64,000 nt of DNA from contig DNJC01000032.1 in the NCBI GenBank assembly GCA_003490025.1, positions 53,560 to 117,559 of the forward strand. Reading direction: 5' to 3'. Positions within the stretch are counted from its first letter, which is position 1. The number at the start of each line of letters is the position of its first letter. Shown piece by piece: positions 8,395 through 17,342 of this stretch. The notes below the pieces were generated by a model that was not told the origin of the DNA, did not search any database, and saw only the letters and a program-made list of their open reading frames with translations. A program made the position numbers and the translations under genes. The DNA is from Geobacter sp. GTDB lineage: Bacteria > Desulfobacterota > Desulfuromonadia > Geobacterales > Geobacteraceae.

Positions 8395-10269
8395 TTAAAG
8401 CGCGAGCCAGGCGAGGTAGCCGAGCATCAGGGCTCCCCCGGCGGCAAAACTGACGATGTAGATGGAAACGCGTCCGGTGCTCCAACGTCCCAGCCAGCTG
8501 CCGCTGAAGCCGAGGCCGCCTGCCAGCCGGTCCAGCGAGTCGTCTATCACCCCTTCGTCGACCTTCTGCCAGAGCACCCCCGAAAGGGCCTGGTAGGGGC
8601 GGATCAGCACGGCCTGGTACAGCCTGTCGAAGTACCAGCCGTTCAGGAGGAAGGCGGCCATGGCTGTGGGATACGCCTTCGCCTCAAGGAGCCTCTGCGA
8701 CCTGCCTTTACCGTACCGGACGTAGGCGGCAAGAAGACCCGCCAGCGCTATCGTCGCGGCCACGGCCTGCAGCGCCAGTTCCTCCGTGTGCGTCCCCTCG
8801 ACCGCGGCGCCTCCTGCCAGCCCGGCGAAGAAGCGGGTCAGGAAACCTTCGCCGATGTAGGAGGGGAGGTTGAGCACGCCGCCAAAGAGCCCCAGGATGG
8901 CGAGAGGGATCAGCACCAGTTGCATGAACTTGAGTTCGACGTGGACGTGCTTGTGTCCGTCTGAGCCGCCAAAGACGAGATAGACCATGCGGAAGCTGTA
9001 ATAGGCGGTGATGAGAGCCGTTAGAAGCGCCAGGGCGTAAAGGGACTGGTAGAGAGTTCCCCCCTTGTGCCAGAGCGCGACCAGGATGCTGTCCTTGCTG
9101 AAGAAACCGCCCGTGAGCGGGAGCCCCGCCAGGCACGCCGCACCTGCCAGGTAGCACCAGAAGGTGAGCGGCAGAGTCTTGCGGAGCCCGCCCATCTTGA
9201 AGATATCCTGCTCGTGGTGCATCGCGGTGATCACGCATCCGGCACCGAGGAACAGCAGCGCCTTGAAGAAGGCGTGTACCAGCAGGTGGAAGGTGGCGGC
9301 CGTGACGGCTCCGGCGCCGACGCCAAGCATCATGTAACCGATCTGGCTTATGGTGGAGAAGGCGAGCACCCGTTTCAGGTCGCGCTGCGCCAGAGCGCAG
9401 GTGGCGCCATAGAAGGCGGTGACCCCGCCGGTCACGGCGATGGTGGCCATGGCGGTCGCCGAGCTTCCGATCAGCGGGTACATGCGCGACAGGAGATACA
9501 CCCCGGCGGTGACCATGGTGGCCGCGTGGATCATCGCCGAGACCGGCGTGGGACCCGCCATGGCGTCGGGAAGCCAGACCATGAGCGGCACCTGGGCCGA
9601 CTTACCCATCGCGGCAATGAGGAACAGGATGCCGATGGCGGTGACGATGGAGCCCGGCATCAGGAATCCCATGCCGTTCAACTGGGTGATGGAGAGCGTC
9701 CCGAAGAGCTGGAACATCCACGCCAGCGCGATGACGAGCGCGGTGTCCCCGATCCTCGTGGTGATGAACGCCTTTCTCCCCGCGTCCGCGTTGTTCTTGT
9801 CCGTGTACCAGAAGCCGATCAGGAGGTACGAGCAGAAGCCGACACCCTCCCACCCCAGGTAGAGAAGCGGCAGGCTCTCGGCCAGGACCAGGGTGAGCAT
9901 GGCGAAGACGAAGATGTTCAAGAGCGCGAAGAAGCGGGCGTAATCCCCCTCCTTCCTCATGTAGAAGACCGCGTAGACGTGGATCAGGCCGCAGACGAAG
10001 CCGATCATCACGGCCAGCGATAGCGACAGGGGATCGAGGTAGAGCGAGATTGGGATGAGGAGGTCGAACGACGAGAACCAGCCGCCCAGCGTCACCGTTT
10101 GCGGCGCCGCGTAAGACGCGGCGGCCAGAGCGGCGCAGACAAAGCTCCCCCAGACCGCGGCGCAGGCGAGAATCTCCACCGCCTGGCGCGGGAGTTTCCG
10201 TCCCGCCAGTGCGCAGGTCAGCCCGCCGGCAAGCGGGAAAAGGAGCATGAGAGTCAGGTAGGTTTGCAT
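8395..10269 (-). CDS. nuoL: NADH-quinone oxidoreductase subunit L
   Basis: NuoL is the distal proton-pumping subunit and carries the long lateral helix at its C terminus. The 624-residue protein matches the usual length (613 in E. coli). Motifs seen include LYLGWEGVGFCSYLLIGFWY, PLMVWLPDAMAGPTPVSAMIHAATMVTAG and QRDLKRVLAFSTISQIGYM. The C-terminal region from about 525 provides the lateral helix and last anchor. It begins one base after the nuoK stop, with AAGGGG upstream of its ATG. Confidence 0.97.
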   Translation of the reverse strand: MQTYLTLMLLFPLAGGLTCALAGRKLPRQAVEILACAAVWGSFVCAALAAASYAAPQTVTLGGWFSSFDLLIPISLYLDPLSLSLAVMIGFVCGLIHVYAVFYMRKEGDYARFFALLNIFVFAMLTLVLAESLPLLYLGWEGVGFCSYLLIGFWYTDKNNADAGRKAFITTRIGDTALVIALAWMFQLFGTLSITQLNGMGFLMPGSIVTAIGILFLIAAMGKSAQVPLMVWLPDAMAGPTPVSAMIHAATMVTAGVYLLSRMYPLIGSSATAMATIAVTGGVTAFYGATCALAQRDLKRVLAFSTISQIGYMMLGVGAGAVTAATFHLLVHAFFKALLFLGAGCVITAMHHEQDIFKMGGLRKTLPLTFWCYLAGAACLAGLPLTGGFFSKDSILVALWHKGGTLYQSLYALALLTALITAYYSFRMVYLVFGGSDGHKHVHVELKFMQLVLIPLAILGLFGGVLNLPSYIGEGFLTRFFAGLAGGAAVEGTHTEELALQAVAATIALAGLLAAYVRYGKGRSQRLLEAKAYPTAMAAFLLNGWYFDRLYQAVLIRPYQALSGVLWQKVDEGVIDDSLDRLAGGLGFSGSWLGRWSTGRVSIYIVSFAAGGALMLGYLAWLAL

Positions 10270-10270
10270 T

Positions 10271-10579
10271 TTACCCCTTCATCGAGTCGAAATCGTCCGT
10301 ATTGACCGACCCTTTCCGCCTGTGCAGGTAGACGACCATGGCGAGGGCGAGCGAGACCTCGGCGGAGGTGAGAGCCATGATCATCAGGGCGAAAAGCTGC
10401 CCGTCGGCTATCCCCCAGTGGGCCGAGCCGCCGACGAAGGTGAGCATGACGGCATTCAGCATGATCTCGATTCCGATCAGCATCATGATCACGTTGGCGC
10501 GCCAGGCGACCACGCAGCCAAGCCCCATGGCGAACAGGACCGACGCAAGGATCAGCACGTGAGAAAGCGGCACGCTCAT
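10271..10579 (-). CDS. nuoK: NADH-quinone oxidoreductase subunit K
   Basis: A 102-residue membrane subunit with three helices. The conserved glutamates sit in GIEIMLNAVML and TSAEVSLALAMVVYLHRR; the family uses these residues in proton transfer between the quinone site and the pumps. The start at 10579 has GGGAGG upstream and overlaps the nuoJ stop by four bases (ATGA), showing translational coupling. A longer open frame running upstream from this start is the shadow of nuoJ. Confidence 0.96.
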   Translation of the reverse strand: MSVPLSHVLILASVLFAMGLGCVVAWRANVIMMLIGIEIMLNAVMLTFVGGSAHWGIADGQLFALMIMALTSAEVSLALAMVVYLHRRKGSVNTDDFDSMKG

Positions 10580-11061
10580 CTGCGCCTCCCGAGGTAGAGC
10601 GCGCCGACCAGCGCGAACAGCAGTTGCATCGAGATCGCTTCGACGGCGATGCCGTAGCGGGTGAAAAGCGCCTGCGAGAACTCCCGCACGCTGATAGCCG
10701 TGAAGCCGGGGGCGATTGCCGGCTGTCTTGAAGCGGCGATGACCGTCACCGATCCCACCACTGCCAGGAAAAGGATCACTGCGGGCCACCAGTCGGCCAG
10801 GCGCGGCTTGGGCAGCTTTTCCGGCGAGCCGAGTTCCAGCATCATGATGACGAACAGGAAGAGCACCATGATGGCGCCGGCGTAGATGATGACCTCGAAG
10901 GCGGCTACCAGCGGTGCGCCCAGGATGTAGAAGATCAGCGCCAGCGCGAAGAACGAGGTCACCAGGTACACGATGGCACGCACCGCCTGTCGCGCCGTGA
11001 TGGCGCAGAGCGTCCCGAAGACGGTCACCGCTGACAGTATGTAGAAAAGCGTTGTTTCCAT
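10576..11061 (-). CDS. nuoJ: NADH-quinone oxidoreductase subunit J
   Basis: A membrane subunit of complex I (161 residues, about five helices). The family signature EVIIYAGAIMVLFLFVIMML is present; in known structures this helix carries the pi-bulge that rearranges during turnover. The C terminus is shorter than in some species. It lies 33 bases after nuoI, with AGGAG before its ATG, and is coupled to nuoK by a four-base overlap. Confidence 0.96.
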   Translation of the reverse strand: METTLFYILSAVTVFGTLCAITARQAVRAIVYLVTSFFALALIFYILGAPLVAAFEVIIYAGAIMVLFLFVIMMLELGSPEKLPKPRLADWWPAVILFLAVVGSVTVIAASRQPAIAPGFTAISVREFSQALFTRYGIAVEAISMQLLFALVGALYLGRRR

Positions 11062-11094
11062 GTAACTCCTGCTGGACTGTCTAAGCGGCCACCC

Positions 11095-11625
11095 TTACGG
11101 CAGCAGGCTCCTCGGGTCGGTCGGCGCCTGCTCGCCCTCGCCGGCCCCGCGCGGTTGCACCACGCCAATCCCCGCGTGCCGGTAGAAATTGTAGTCGGGA
11201 TCCTTGCCGGTGCCGTCGATCAGGAGATCCTCCTTCTCGTACACCATCTCCATGATCCCGCGCTTGCACGGGAACATCTCCGGCGACATCTGGATCGCCA
11301 GGGTCGGACACGCCTCGGCGCAGAGCCCGCACAGGATGCAGCGCGAGAAGTTGATCCGGAACCAGGCGGCGTAACGCCGTCCGTTCTCCCCCTCGGCTGC
11401 CGCCATCGAGATGCAGTCCACCGGACAGGCGCCTGAACAAAGGTAGCAGGCGACGCAGCGCTCGGCTCCGTCCGGGTCCCGGGTCAGCACGATGCTGCCT
11501 CGAAAGCGCGGCGGCATCGGCCTCTTCTCCTCGGGGTACTGGACGGTGACCGGTTTCCTGAAGATGTGGCTGAAGGTTATGGAGAGTCCGGTCAGGATCT
11601 CTTTTATGTCGCTCAGTATGGGCAT
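11095..11625 (-). CDS. nuoI: NADH-quinone oxidoreductase subunit I (two [4Fe-4S] clusters)
   Basis: NuoI carries clusters N6a and N6b, linking NuoG to NuoB in the electron path. Both ferredoxin-type motifs are visible: CVACYLCSGACPVDC and CILCGLCAEACPTLA, and the N-terminal LSITFSHIFRKPVTVQYPEEK membrane-anchoring segment is typical. Length (176) is normal. Unusually, it does not follow nuoH directly: an ankyrin-repeat gene and a strong hairpin lie between them. Confidence 0.96.
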   Translation of the reverse strand: MPILSDIKEILTGLSITFSHIFRKPVTVQYPEEKRPMPPRFRGSIVLTRDPDGAERCVACYLCSGACPVDCISMAAAEGENGRRYAAWFRINFSRCILCGLCAEACPTLAIQMSPEMFPCKRGIMEMVYEKEDLLIDGTGKDPDYNFYRHAGIGVVQPRGAGEGEQAPTDPRSLLP

Positions 11626-11655
11626 GGTTTCCCGTTTAAATCGTCTCTGAGCATC

Positions 11656-11690
11656 CCCCGGGGAGGCAACTGGTGCGCTGCCTCCCGGGG
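11656..11690 (-). terminator. Strong intra-operon hairpin between the ankyrin gene and nuoI
   Basis: Inverted arms CCCCGGGGAGGCA (11656-11668) and TGCCTCCCGGGG (11679-11690) form about 12 pairs with one bulge and a 10-base loop. It lies just after the ankyrin gene stop and before nuoI, with no clear T run. It may be a partial terminator, an mRNA stability element or a scar of insertion. Confidence 0.6.
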
Positions 11691-11698
11691 AGCGCTAT

Positions 11699-12148
11699 CT
11701 AGTGAGAGCGAACCGCTTTCATCAAAACGTCGAGCGTCTGCCTGTGACGGTTGTTTTCAGCATAGGCGAGGGAGGTGGTGCCGGAATAGGAGATGGCCAG
11801 CGGGTCTGCTCCGCTGTCCATCAGCAACTGCGACGTCTGCGTGCAACCATAGTTGGCGGCCAGCATCAAAGGGGTGTGGCCGTCCCGGTCGCGCGCGTCG
11901 ACTTCGGCACCCTTCGATAGCAGCAGACGCACCACGTCGGCCCTGCCGTGCGATGCTGCGAAATGCAGCGCCGTCTTACCCTTGTCGCTCCTCGCTGCGA
12001 GATTCGCTCCCCGCTCCATCAGGTCGCTCACCTGTGCAAGGTTGCCGGCCTTGGCGGCGTCCATCAGCGCCGTATGCCCGTTCTTGTCCACCGCATCCAC
12101 CTGTGCCCTGAACCCTGCCCCTAACTCGACTTCCACGGTTGTTGTCAT
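11699..12148 (-). CDS. Ankyrin-repeat protein inside the nuo operon
   Basis: A 149-residue cytoplasmic protein made of about four ankyrin repeats: DKNGHTALMDAAKAGN..., DKGKTALHFAASHGRADVVR..., DRDGHTPLMLAANYG... and a degenerate last one (SGTTSLAYAENN). Residues 1-18 form a short N-terminal extension; there is no signal peptide or membrane helix. It has its own GGGAGGA ribosome site. Ankyrin repeats mediate protein-protein binding. Its position between nuoH and nuoI, on the same strand, suggests co-transcription with complex I; a link in function is only an inference. Confidence 0.9.
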   Translation of the reverse strand: MTTTVEVELGAGFRAQVDAVDKNGHTALMDAAKAGNLAQVSDLMERGANLAARSDKGKTALHFAASHGRADVVRLLLSKGAEVDARDRDGHTPLMLAANYGCTQTSQLLMDSGADPLAISYSGTTSLAYAENNRHRQTLDVLMKAVRSH

Positions 12149-12193
12149 CGCAGTTCCTCCCCTTGTTGAGAATACATTGCCAATACAACGCCT

Positions 12194-13183
12194 CTATCTT
12201 AAAGCCAGCCACCAACCGGTGGCCAGGATGTTGAGGAGGGCAAGTGGTGTCAGGAATTTCCAGCCCAGGTGCATGAGCTGGTCGTAGCGAAGTCGTGGCA
12301 GGGTTCCCCTGACCCAGATGAACAGGAACGAGAAGATGGCGACCTTGATGAAGAACCACAAGATCGGCGGCAGCAGCGGCCCGCGCCACCCGCCCAGGAA
12401 GAAGAGCGAGGCGAGGGCGCCGAGGGCTATGATGTTGATGTATTCGCCCACGAAGAAGAGCCCGAACCTCATCCCGGAATACTCGGTATGGAATCCGGCG
12501 ACCAGTTCTCCTTCCGCTTCCGGCAGATCGAAGGGGATGCGCCTGCATTCGGCGATGATGCTGACCAGGAAGATGGCGAAGGCGAGCGGCTGGTACACGA
12601 TGAAGGGCATCTGCGCCTGCGCGTTGACGATGTCCGAGAGCCTGAACGACTTGGCGAGCATCACCACCGGGACCAGCGAGAGCCCCATGGAAAGCTCGTA
12701 GGAGATCAGCTGGGACAACCCGCGGATGCTCCCCAGGAGCGAGTATTTCGAGTTGGAGGCCCAACCTCCGAGGGCGATGCCGTAGACCGCTATGGACGAG
12801 AGCGCCAGGAAAAACAGCACCCCGACGTCGAGGTCGGTGACCTGCAGGTTGACCTCCCGGCCGAATAAGACCATGGGAGCGCCCACCGGGATAATGGCAA
12901 AGGTGAGGATCGCCGGGATGGCTGCCATGGCCGGGGCGAGCGAGAAGAGGAGACGGTCGGCGGCGCTCGGGATCATGTCCTCCTTGGTGAGCATCTTGAT
13001 CACGTCGGCGAGGGGCTGCAAAAGTCCCATCGGCCCGACCCGGTTCGGCCCGATGCGGTCCTGCATCCACCCCAGGATGCGCCGCTCGGCCAGCACCAGG
13101 TAGGCGGCCAGCGTCAGGATGACGAAGAAGAGCACCAGTATCTTCCCCACCATCAAGGCTATGTCGATGGCATCCCAGGTCAT
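12194..13183 (-). CDS. nuoH: NADH-quinone oxidoreductase subunit H
   Basis: NuoH forms much of the quinone-binding chamber and joins the peripheral and membrane arms. The 329-residue protein has about eight helices and the family stretches ERRILGWMQDRIGPNRVGP and AECRRIPFDLPEAEGELVAGFHTEYSGMRF, with the charged loop facing the quinone site. The ATG at 13183 overlaps the nuoG TGA by four bases (ATGA); a TTG four codons earlier is less likely. Confidence 0.96.
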   Translation of the reverse strand: MTWDAIDIALMVGKILVLFFVILTLAAYLVLAERRILGWMQDRIGPNRVGPMGLLQPLADVIKMLTKEDMIPSAADRLLFSLAPAMAAIPAILTFAIIPVGAPMVLFGREVNLQVTDLDVGVLFFLALSSIAVYGIALGGWASNSKYSLLGSIRGLSQLISYELSMGLSLVPVVMLAKSFRLSDIVNAQAQMPFIVYQPLAFAIFLVSIIAECRRIPFDLPEAEGELVAGFHTEYSGMRFGLFFVGEYINIIALGALASLFFLGGWRGPLLPPILWFFIKVAIFSFLFIWVRGTLPRLRYDQLMHLGWKFLTPLALLNILATGWWLALR

Positions 13184-15117
13184 GTTTTCGCCCAATCCAG
13201 CACCCGAACCCCTTCGCCTTCAGGGTCGAGATCCTTCAGCCTGCCCCATTTGCCAAGCAGCGGGTCGACGATCTGCTCTCCGCCGAGTCTTTCGATCAGC
13301 CCGGCCATCACCCGCCAGACATCCTGCTCCGCTCCCCCCGGTACCTCCTGTCGGTGCACCCGGGGAGGATGCAGTCGGCTCGCCTCCTGCGCGCTGCCGT
13401 AGTACTTCGGGTCCAGGCCCTTGAGCGGGAGGCCGGGGCGTTTGGTGCTCCGGAAGCGCTGGGCCCTTCCCTCGTAGTTGATGGCCGTCCCGTCTGACTC
13501 CAACCAGGGGGTGGTGGGGAGGAAGACGGTCCCGTTCCGGACGGTTTCGCCGTTACGCCAGTCGGCGCAGACCAGTACCGGGATTCCGCCCAGCGTAGAT
13601 TGCGGGACGTCGGCCTCGAAGCAGACGATTCCCTTGACCTTTCCGGCAGCGGCGAGTTCGGAGAGGGAGGTCGTCTTCCGCTCAAGCGCCAGCAACCCCA
13701 CCCCCAACCCGTTCGGTCCCGGCTGCAGCATCACGAGCTTTGCGCCGCTGGAGGCGACCTGTGCCAGCAGTTCGGGATCCCTGTTTCCCGAGCCGCAGAT
13801 GAAGATCTTCCCGGAGCCTCCGTTGGGCGGCACATCGTCCAGCGAGGCGACTGCCGTGTACTTGAAAGGGATCTCTTGGTGCGAAGTCGCGGCCACCGCG
13901 CCGACGACGAAAATCTGTGCGCCGGCCAAAAATGCCTTCCGCACGGAGAGCGCCAGCATCGCCCCTTCCTCCATCAGATCGCAGGAGAGGATGACGATGC
14001 AGGTGGCGCTTTCCAGGTCGCGCAGGCAGGCGGCATTCTGCTCGTTGAGGAGCCTCGCTGCGGCCAGGCTTCCCTCCTGATTGGACTGGTCGGTAAAATA
14101 GCAAAGCTGGGAGCCGCCGGTGAGCCGGGCCAGCTCGGCAAGCAGGATCCCCCCCTCCAGCGACATCCGCGGGGAACCGACAAAGGCGAGACTCCCGGCG
14201 CCGTGTTCCCGGACGAACTCGAAGATGCGCCGGGCGGCGGCCTCGATCGCCTCGTCGAAGCTGCAGACAGTACCGTCGACCATCGGGTCGCGCGGCCGCT
14301 GCGGGTCGTTCAGGGATCCCTTGTCGAAGCGTCCCCGGTCGCAGATGAACCAGCCGTTTACCTGGTCGTTCCTGCGCGCCACGATCTTGATCACCTCGCG
14401 CTGGAAGTTCTGCGGCGAGGTGTTGCAGCCGACGGAGCAGTGCTGGCAGACGGAGGGAGCGAACTCGTAATCCCAGTAGCGCGCGCGGAAGCGGCCGGTC
14501 TTGTCGGTGAAGACTCCGGTGGGGCAGATATCGACCAGGTTGCCCGAGAATGGGGATTCCAGGGGACCTTCCTCGAACCTGCCGAAATAGACCCGCCCCG
14601 CGCTCCCGGTGACGCCGAAGTCGGTGCCACCGGCGTAGTCCTGGTAGAACCTGACGCAGCGGTAGCACTCGATGCAGCGGTTCATCTCGTGGGAGATACC
14701 TTCGCCGAGGTACTGGTTCATGAAGGTCCGTTTCTTCCCCTGGTACCTGCGGCGGCCGTGCCCGCCGGCGATGGTGAAGTCCTGCAGCAGGCATTCGCCA
14801 CCCTCGTCGCAGACCGGGCAATCGTGCGGGTGGTTCATCATCAGCCACTCGATGACCAGGGCGCGCAGTTTCAGCGCCTCCGGGTCCTGCGTGGAGACCA
14901 CCATGCCGTCCTGGGCCGGGAGCGAGCAGGACATCTGTATTCCCTTCACCGGGCCGTCCAGAAGCTTCACCGCGCAGAGCCTGCAGGCGGCGGCGATGGC
15001 GAGCGCCGGGTGGTAGCAGAAGTGCGGGATGGTGATCCCGACGCTTCGCGCCGCCTCCAGCACGCTCGTCCCCGGCGGGACTTCCACCGGTATGTCGTCG
15101 ATGATCAGCTTCGGCAT
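13180..15117 (-). CDS. nuoG: NADH-quinone oxidoreductase subunit G (short form)
   Basis: NuoG is the large iron-sulfur subunit that passes electrons from NuoF to NuoI. The N terminus has a [2Fe-2S] site (C34, C45, C48 and a later Cys), then CPVCDEGGEC, HEMNRCIECYRC and the molybdopterin-oxidoreductase-type CQHCSVGC cluster motif near residue 225. The C-terminal molybdopterin-like region is reduced: 645 residues against about 908 in E. coli. The gap before it (toward nuoF) holds about 300 bases of repeats, so translation is not coupled to nuoF. Confidence 0.94.
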   Translation of the reverse strand: MPKLIIDDIPVEVPPGTSVLEAARSVGITIPHFCYHPALAIAAACRLCAVKLLDGPVKGIQMSCSLPAQDGMVVSTQDPEALKLRALVIEWLMMNHPHDCPVCDEGGECLLQDFTIAGGHGRRRYQGKKRTFMNQYLGEGISHEMNRCIECYRCVRFYQDYAGGTDFGVTGSAGRVYFGRFEEGPLESPFSGNLVDICPTGVFTDKTGRFRARYWDYEFAPSVCQHCSVGCNTSPQNFQREVIKIVARRNDQVNGWFICDRGRFDKGSLNDPQRPRDPMVDGTVCSFDEAIEAAARRIFEFVREHGAGSLAFVGSPRMSLEGGILLAELARLTGGSQLCYFTDQSNQEGSLAAARLLNEQNAACLRDLESATCIVILSCDLMEEGAMLALSVRKAFLAGAQIFVVGAVAATSHQEIPFKYTAVASLDDVPPNGGSGKIFICGSGNRDPELLAQVASSGAKLVMLQPGPNGLGVGLLALERKTTSLSELAAAGKVKGIVCFEADVPQSTLGGIPVLVCADWRNGETVRNGTVFLPTTPWLESDGTAINYEGRAQRFRSTKRPGLPLKGLDPKYYGSAQEASRLHPPRVHRQEVPGGAEQDVWRVMAGLIERLGGEQIVDPLLGKWGRLKDLDPEGEGVRVLDWAKT

Positions 15118-15425
15118 GTTGGCTCTTTTGTTTCCTCTTGAATGTCACTGTTACAGGGGGGGCGGACCCATCCCCCTCGTGGCCTCCGCCTTGAAGGGGG
15201 AGGGACTCTCCGGGAGAAGACCGCGGTGAGTCTGCTTTGGGCGCGTCCTGGCTCCCCTCGCCCTCCGGGAGAGGGGCTGGGGGTGAGGGCGGTGATCGCG
15301 GCAGGAATGCCGCTCCTACTGGTAACGGGTCCAGTCTCCCCCCTTTAGCAAAGGGGGGGAGGCGGGATTTGCCTTGCGAAGCTGGTGAAATCAAAGGGGG
15401 AGTAGGGGCGAATGATTATTCGCCC

Positions 15426-15429
<4 letters not shown>
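15118..15429. repeat. Intergenic repeat block between nuoF and nuoG, with a 28-bp dyad
   Basis: This 308-base gap holds no gene. It contains GC-rich hairpin repeats (CCTTGAAGGGGGAGGG, CCTCGCCCTCCGGGAGAGGGG, CCCCCCTTTAGCAAAGGGGGG). It ends with a dyad whose arms GTAGGGGCGAA / TTCGCCCCTAC lie at 15402-15412 and 15419-15429. The same 28 bp occur exactly at 24137-24164. The dyad edge overlaps the nuoF stop codon. Transcripts of nuoG must read through this block. Confidence 0.7.
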
Positions 15430-16688
<1,259 letters not shown>

Positions 16689-16747
16689 GGAATCCTTATC
16701 CATTACCAATTACGCCGCAGGGTGTCGCTTCACTCCGTGGCAACTCC

Positions 16748-16833
16748 CTCATCCGCCCCTTCGGGGCACCTTCTCCCGGAGGGAGAAGGATTCAGATCCC
16801 CCTCGCCCTCCGGGAGAGGGACGGGGTGAGGGC
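16748..16833. repeat. GC-rich palindromic repeat between nuoE and nuoF
   Basis: Hairpin words GCCCCTTCGGGGC, CTTCTCCCGGAGGGAGAAG and CCCTCGCCCTCCGGGAGAGGG follow one another and end GGGGTGAGGGCG, as in the block near 5225. The block fills the gap between two subunit genes that are usually adjacent or overlapping. It could reduce read-through or stabilise processed mRNA. Confidence 0.65.
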
Positions 16834-16838
16834 GCTTC

Positions 16839-17312
16839 TTATGCCTTTTGCCGCTCCAGCTCCAGTATCTCGTCCACCAGCTCCGGCGTCAGCCTCCCGT
16901 AGGGGGTGCCGTCCACCGACATGGCCGGGCCGTCGCCGCACATCCCCATGCAGCAGCAGGGTATCAGCGTGAACATGCCGTCGGCGCTGGTCCCTCCCAA
17001 CCCCACCCCGAGCCGCTCCTTCAGGTGGGTGATGATCCCCTGGCAGTCGGCGCACCAGCAGGAGATGGAATCGCAGACGTGGATCACCTTCCTGCCGACC
17101 GGACGCCGGTAGATCATCTCGTAGAAGGTCGCCAGTTCCTCCACCTGCAGCGGCGACAGGCCGAGAAGCCCGGCAGCCTCGACCACCGCCTCGTCGGTCA
17201 GCCAGCCGTAATGGGCCTGCAGCTCTTTCATCACGTCCACCGCCGCCTCGCGCGGGGTGATCGCCTCGGCTACCCTGGTTTCGAGAGATGTCTTCAGCGC
17301 TTCGGGTATCAT
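16839..17312 (-). CDS. nuoE: NADH-quinone oxidoreductase subunit E ([2Fe-2S])
   Basis: The 157-residue thioredoxin-fold subunit carries cluster N1a. Ligands are visible as C80 and C85 (HVCDSISC) and C121 and C125 (CMGMC); the neighbouring extra cysteines C87, C90, C119 and C120 are notable. It works with NuoF and NuoG in the NADH-oxidising module. It starts 30 bases after the nuoBCD gene, with AAGGAG upstream of its ATG. Confidence 0.96.
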   Translation of the reverse strand: MIPEALKTSLETRVAEAITPREAAVDVMKELQAHYGWLTDEAVVEAAGLLGLSPLQVEELATFYEMIYRRPVGRKVIHVCDSISCWCADCQGIITHLKERLGVGLGGTSADGMFTLIPCCCMGMCGDGPAMSVDGTPYGRLTPELVDEILELERQKA

Positions 17313-17342
17313 CCCTTTTCTGCTCCTTGCAACCTGCTTGAC

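Noticed and set aside
13682..15394. Minus-strand frame of 570 codons over nuoG
   Set aside because: Out-of-frame reading of nuoG; nuoG itself has all Fe-S motifs in the other frame.
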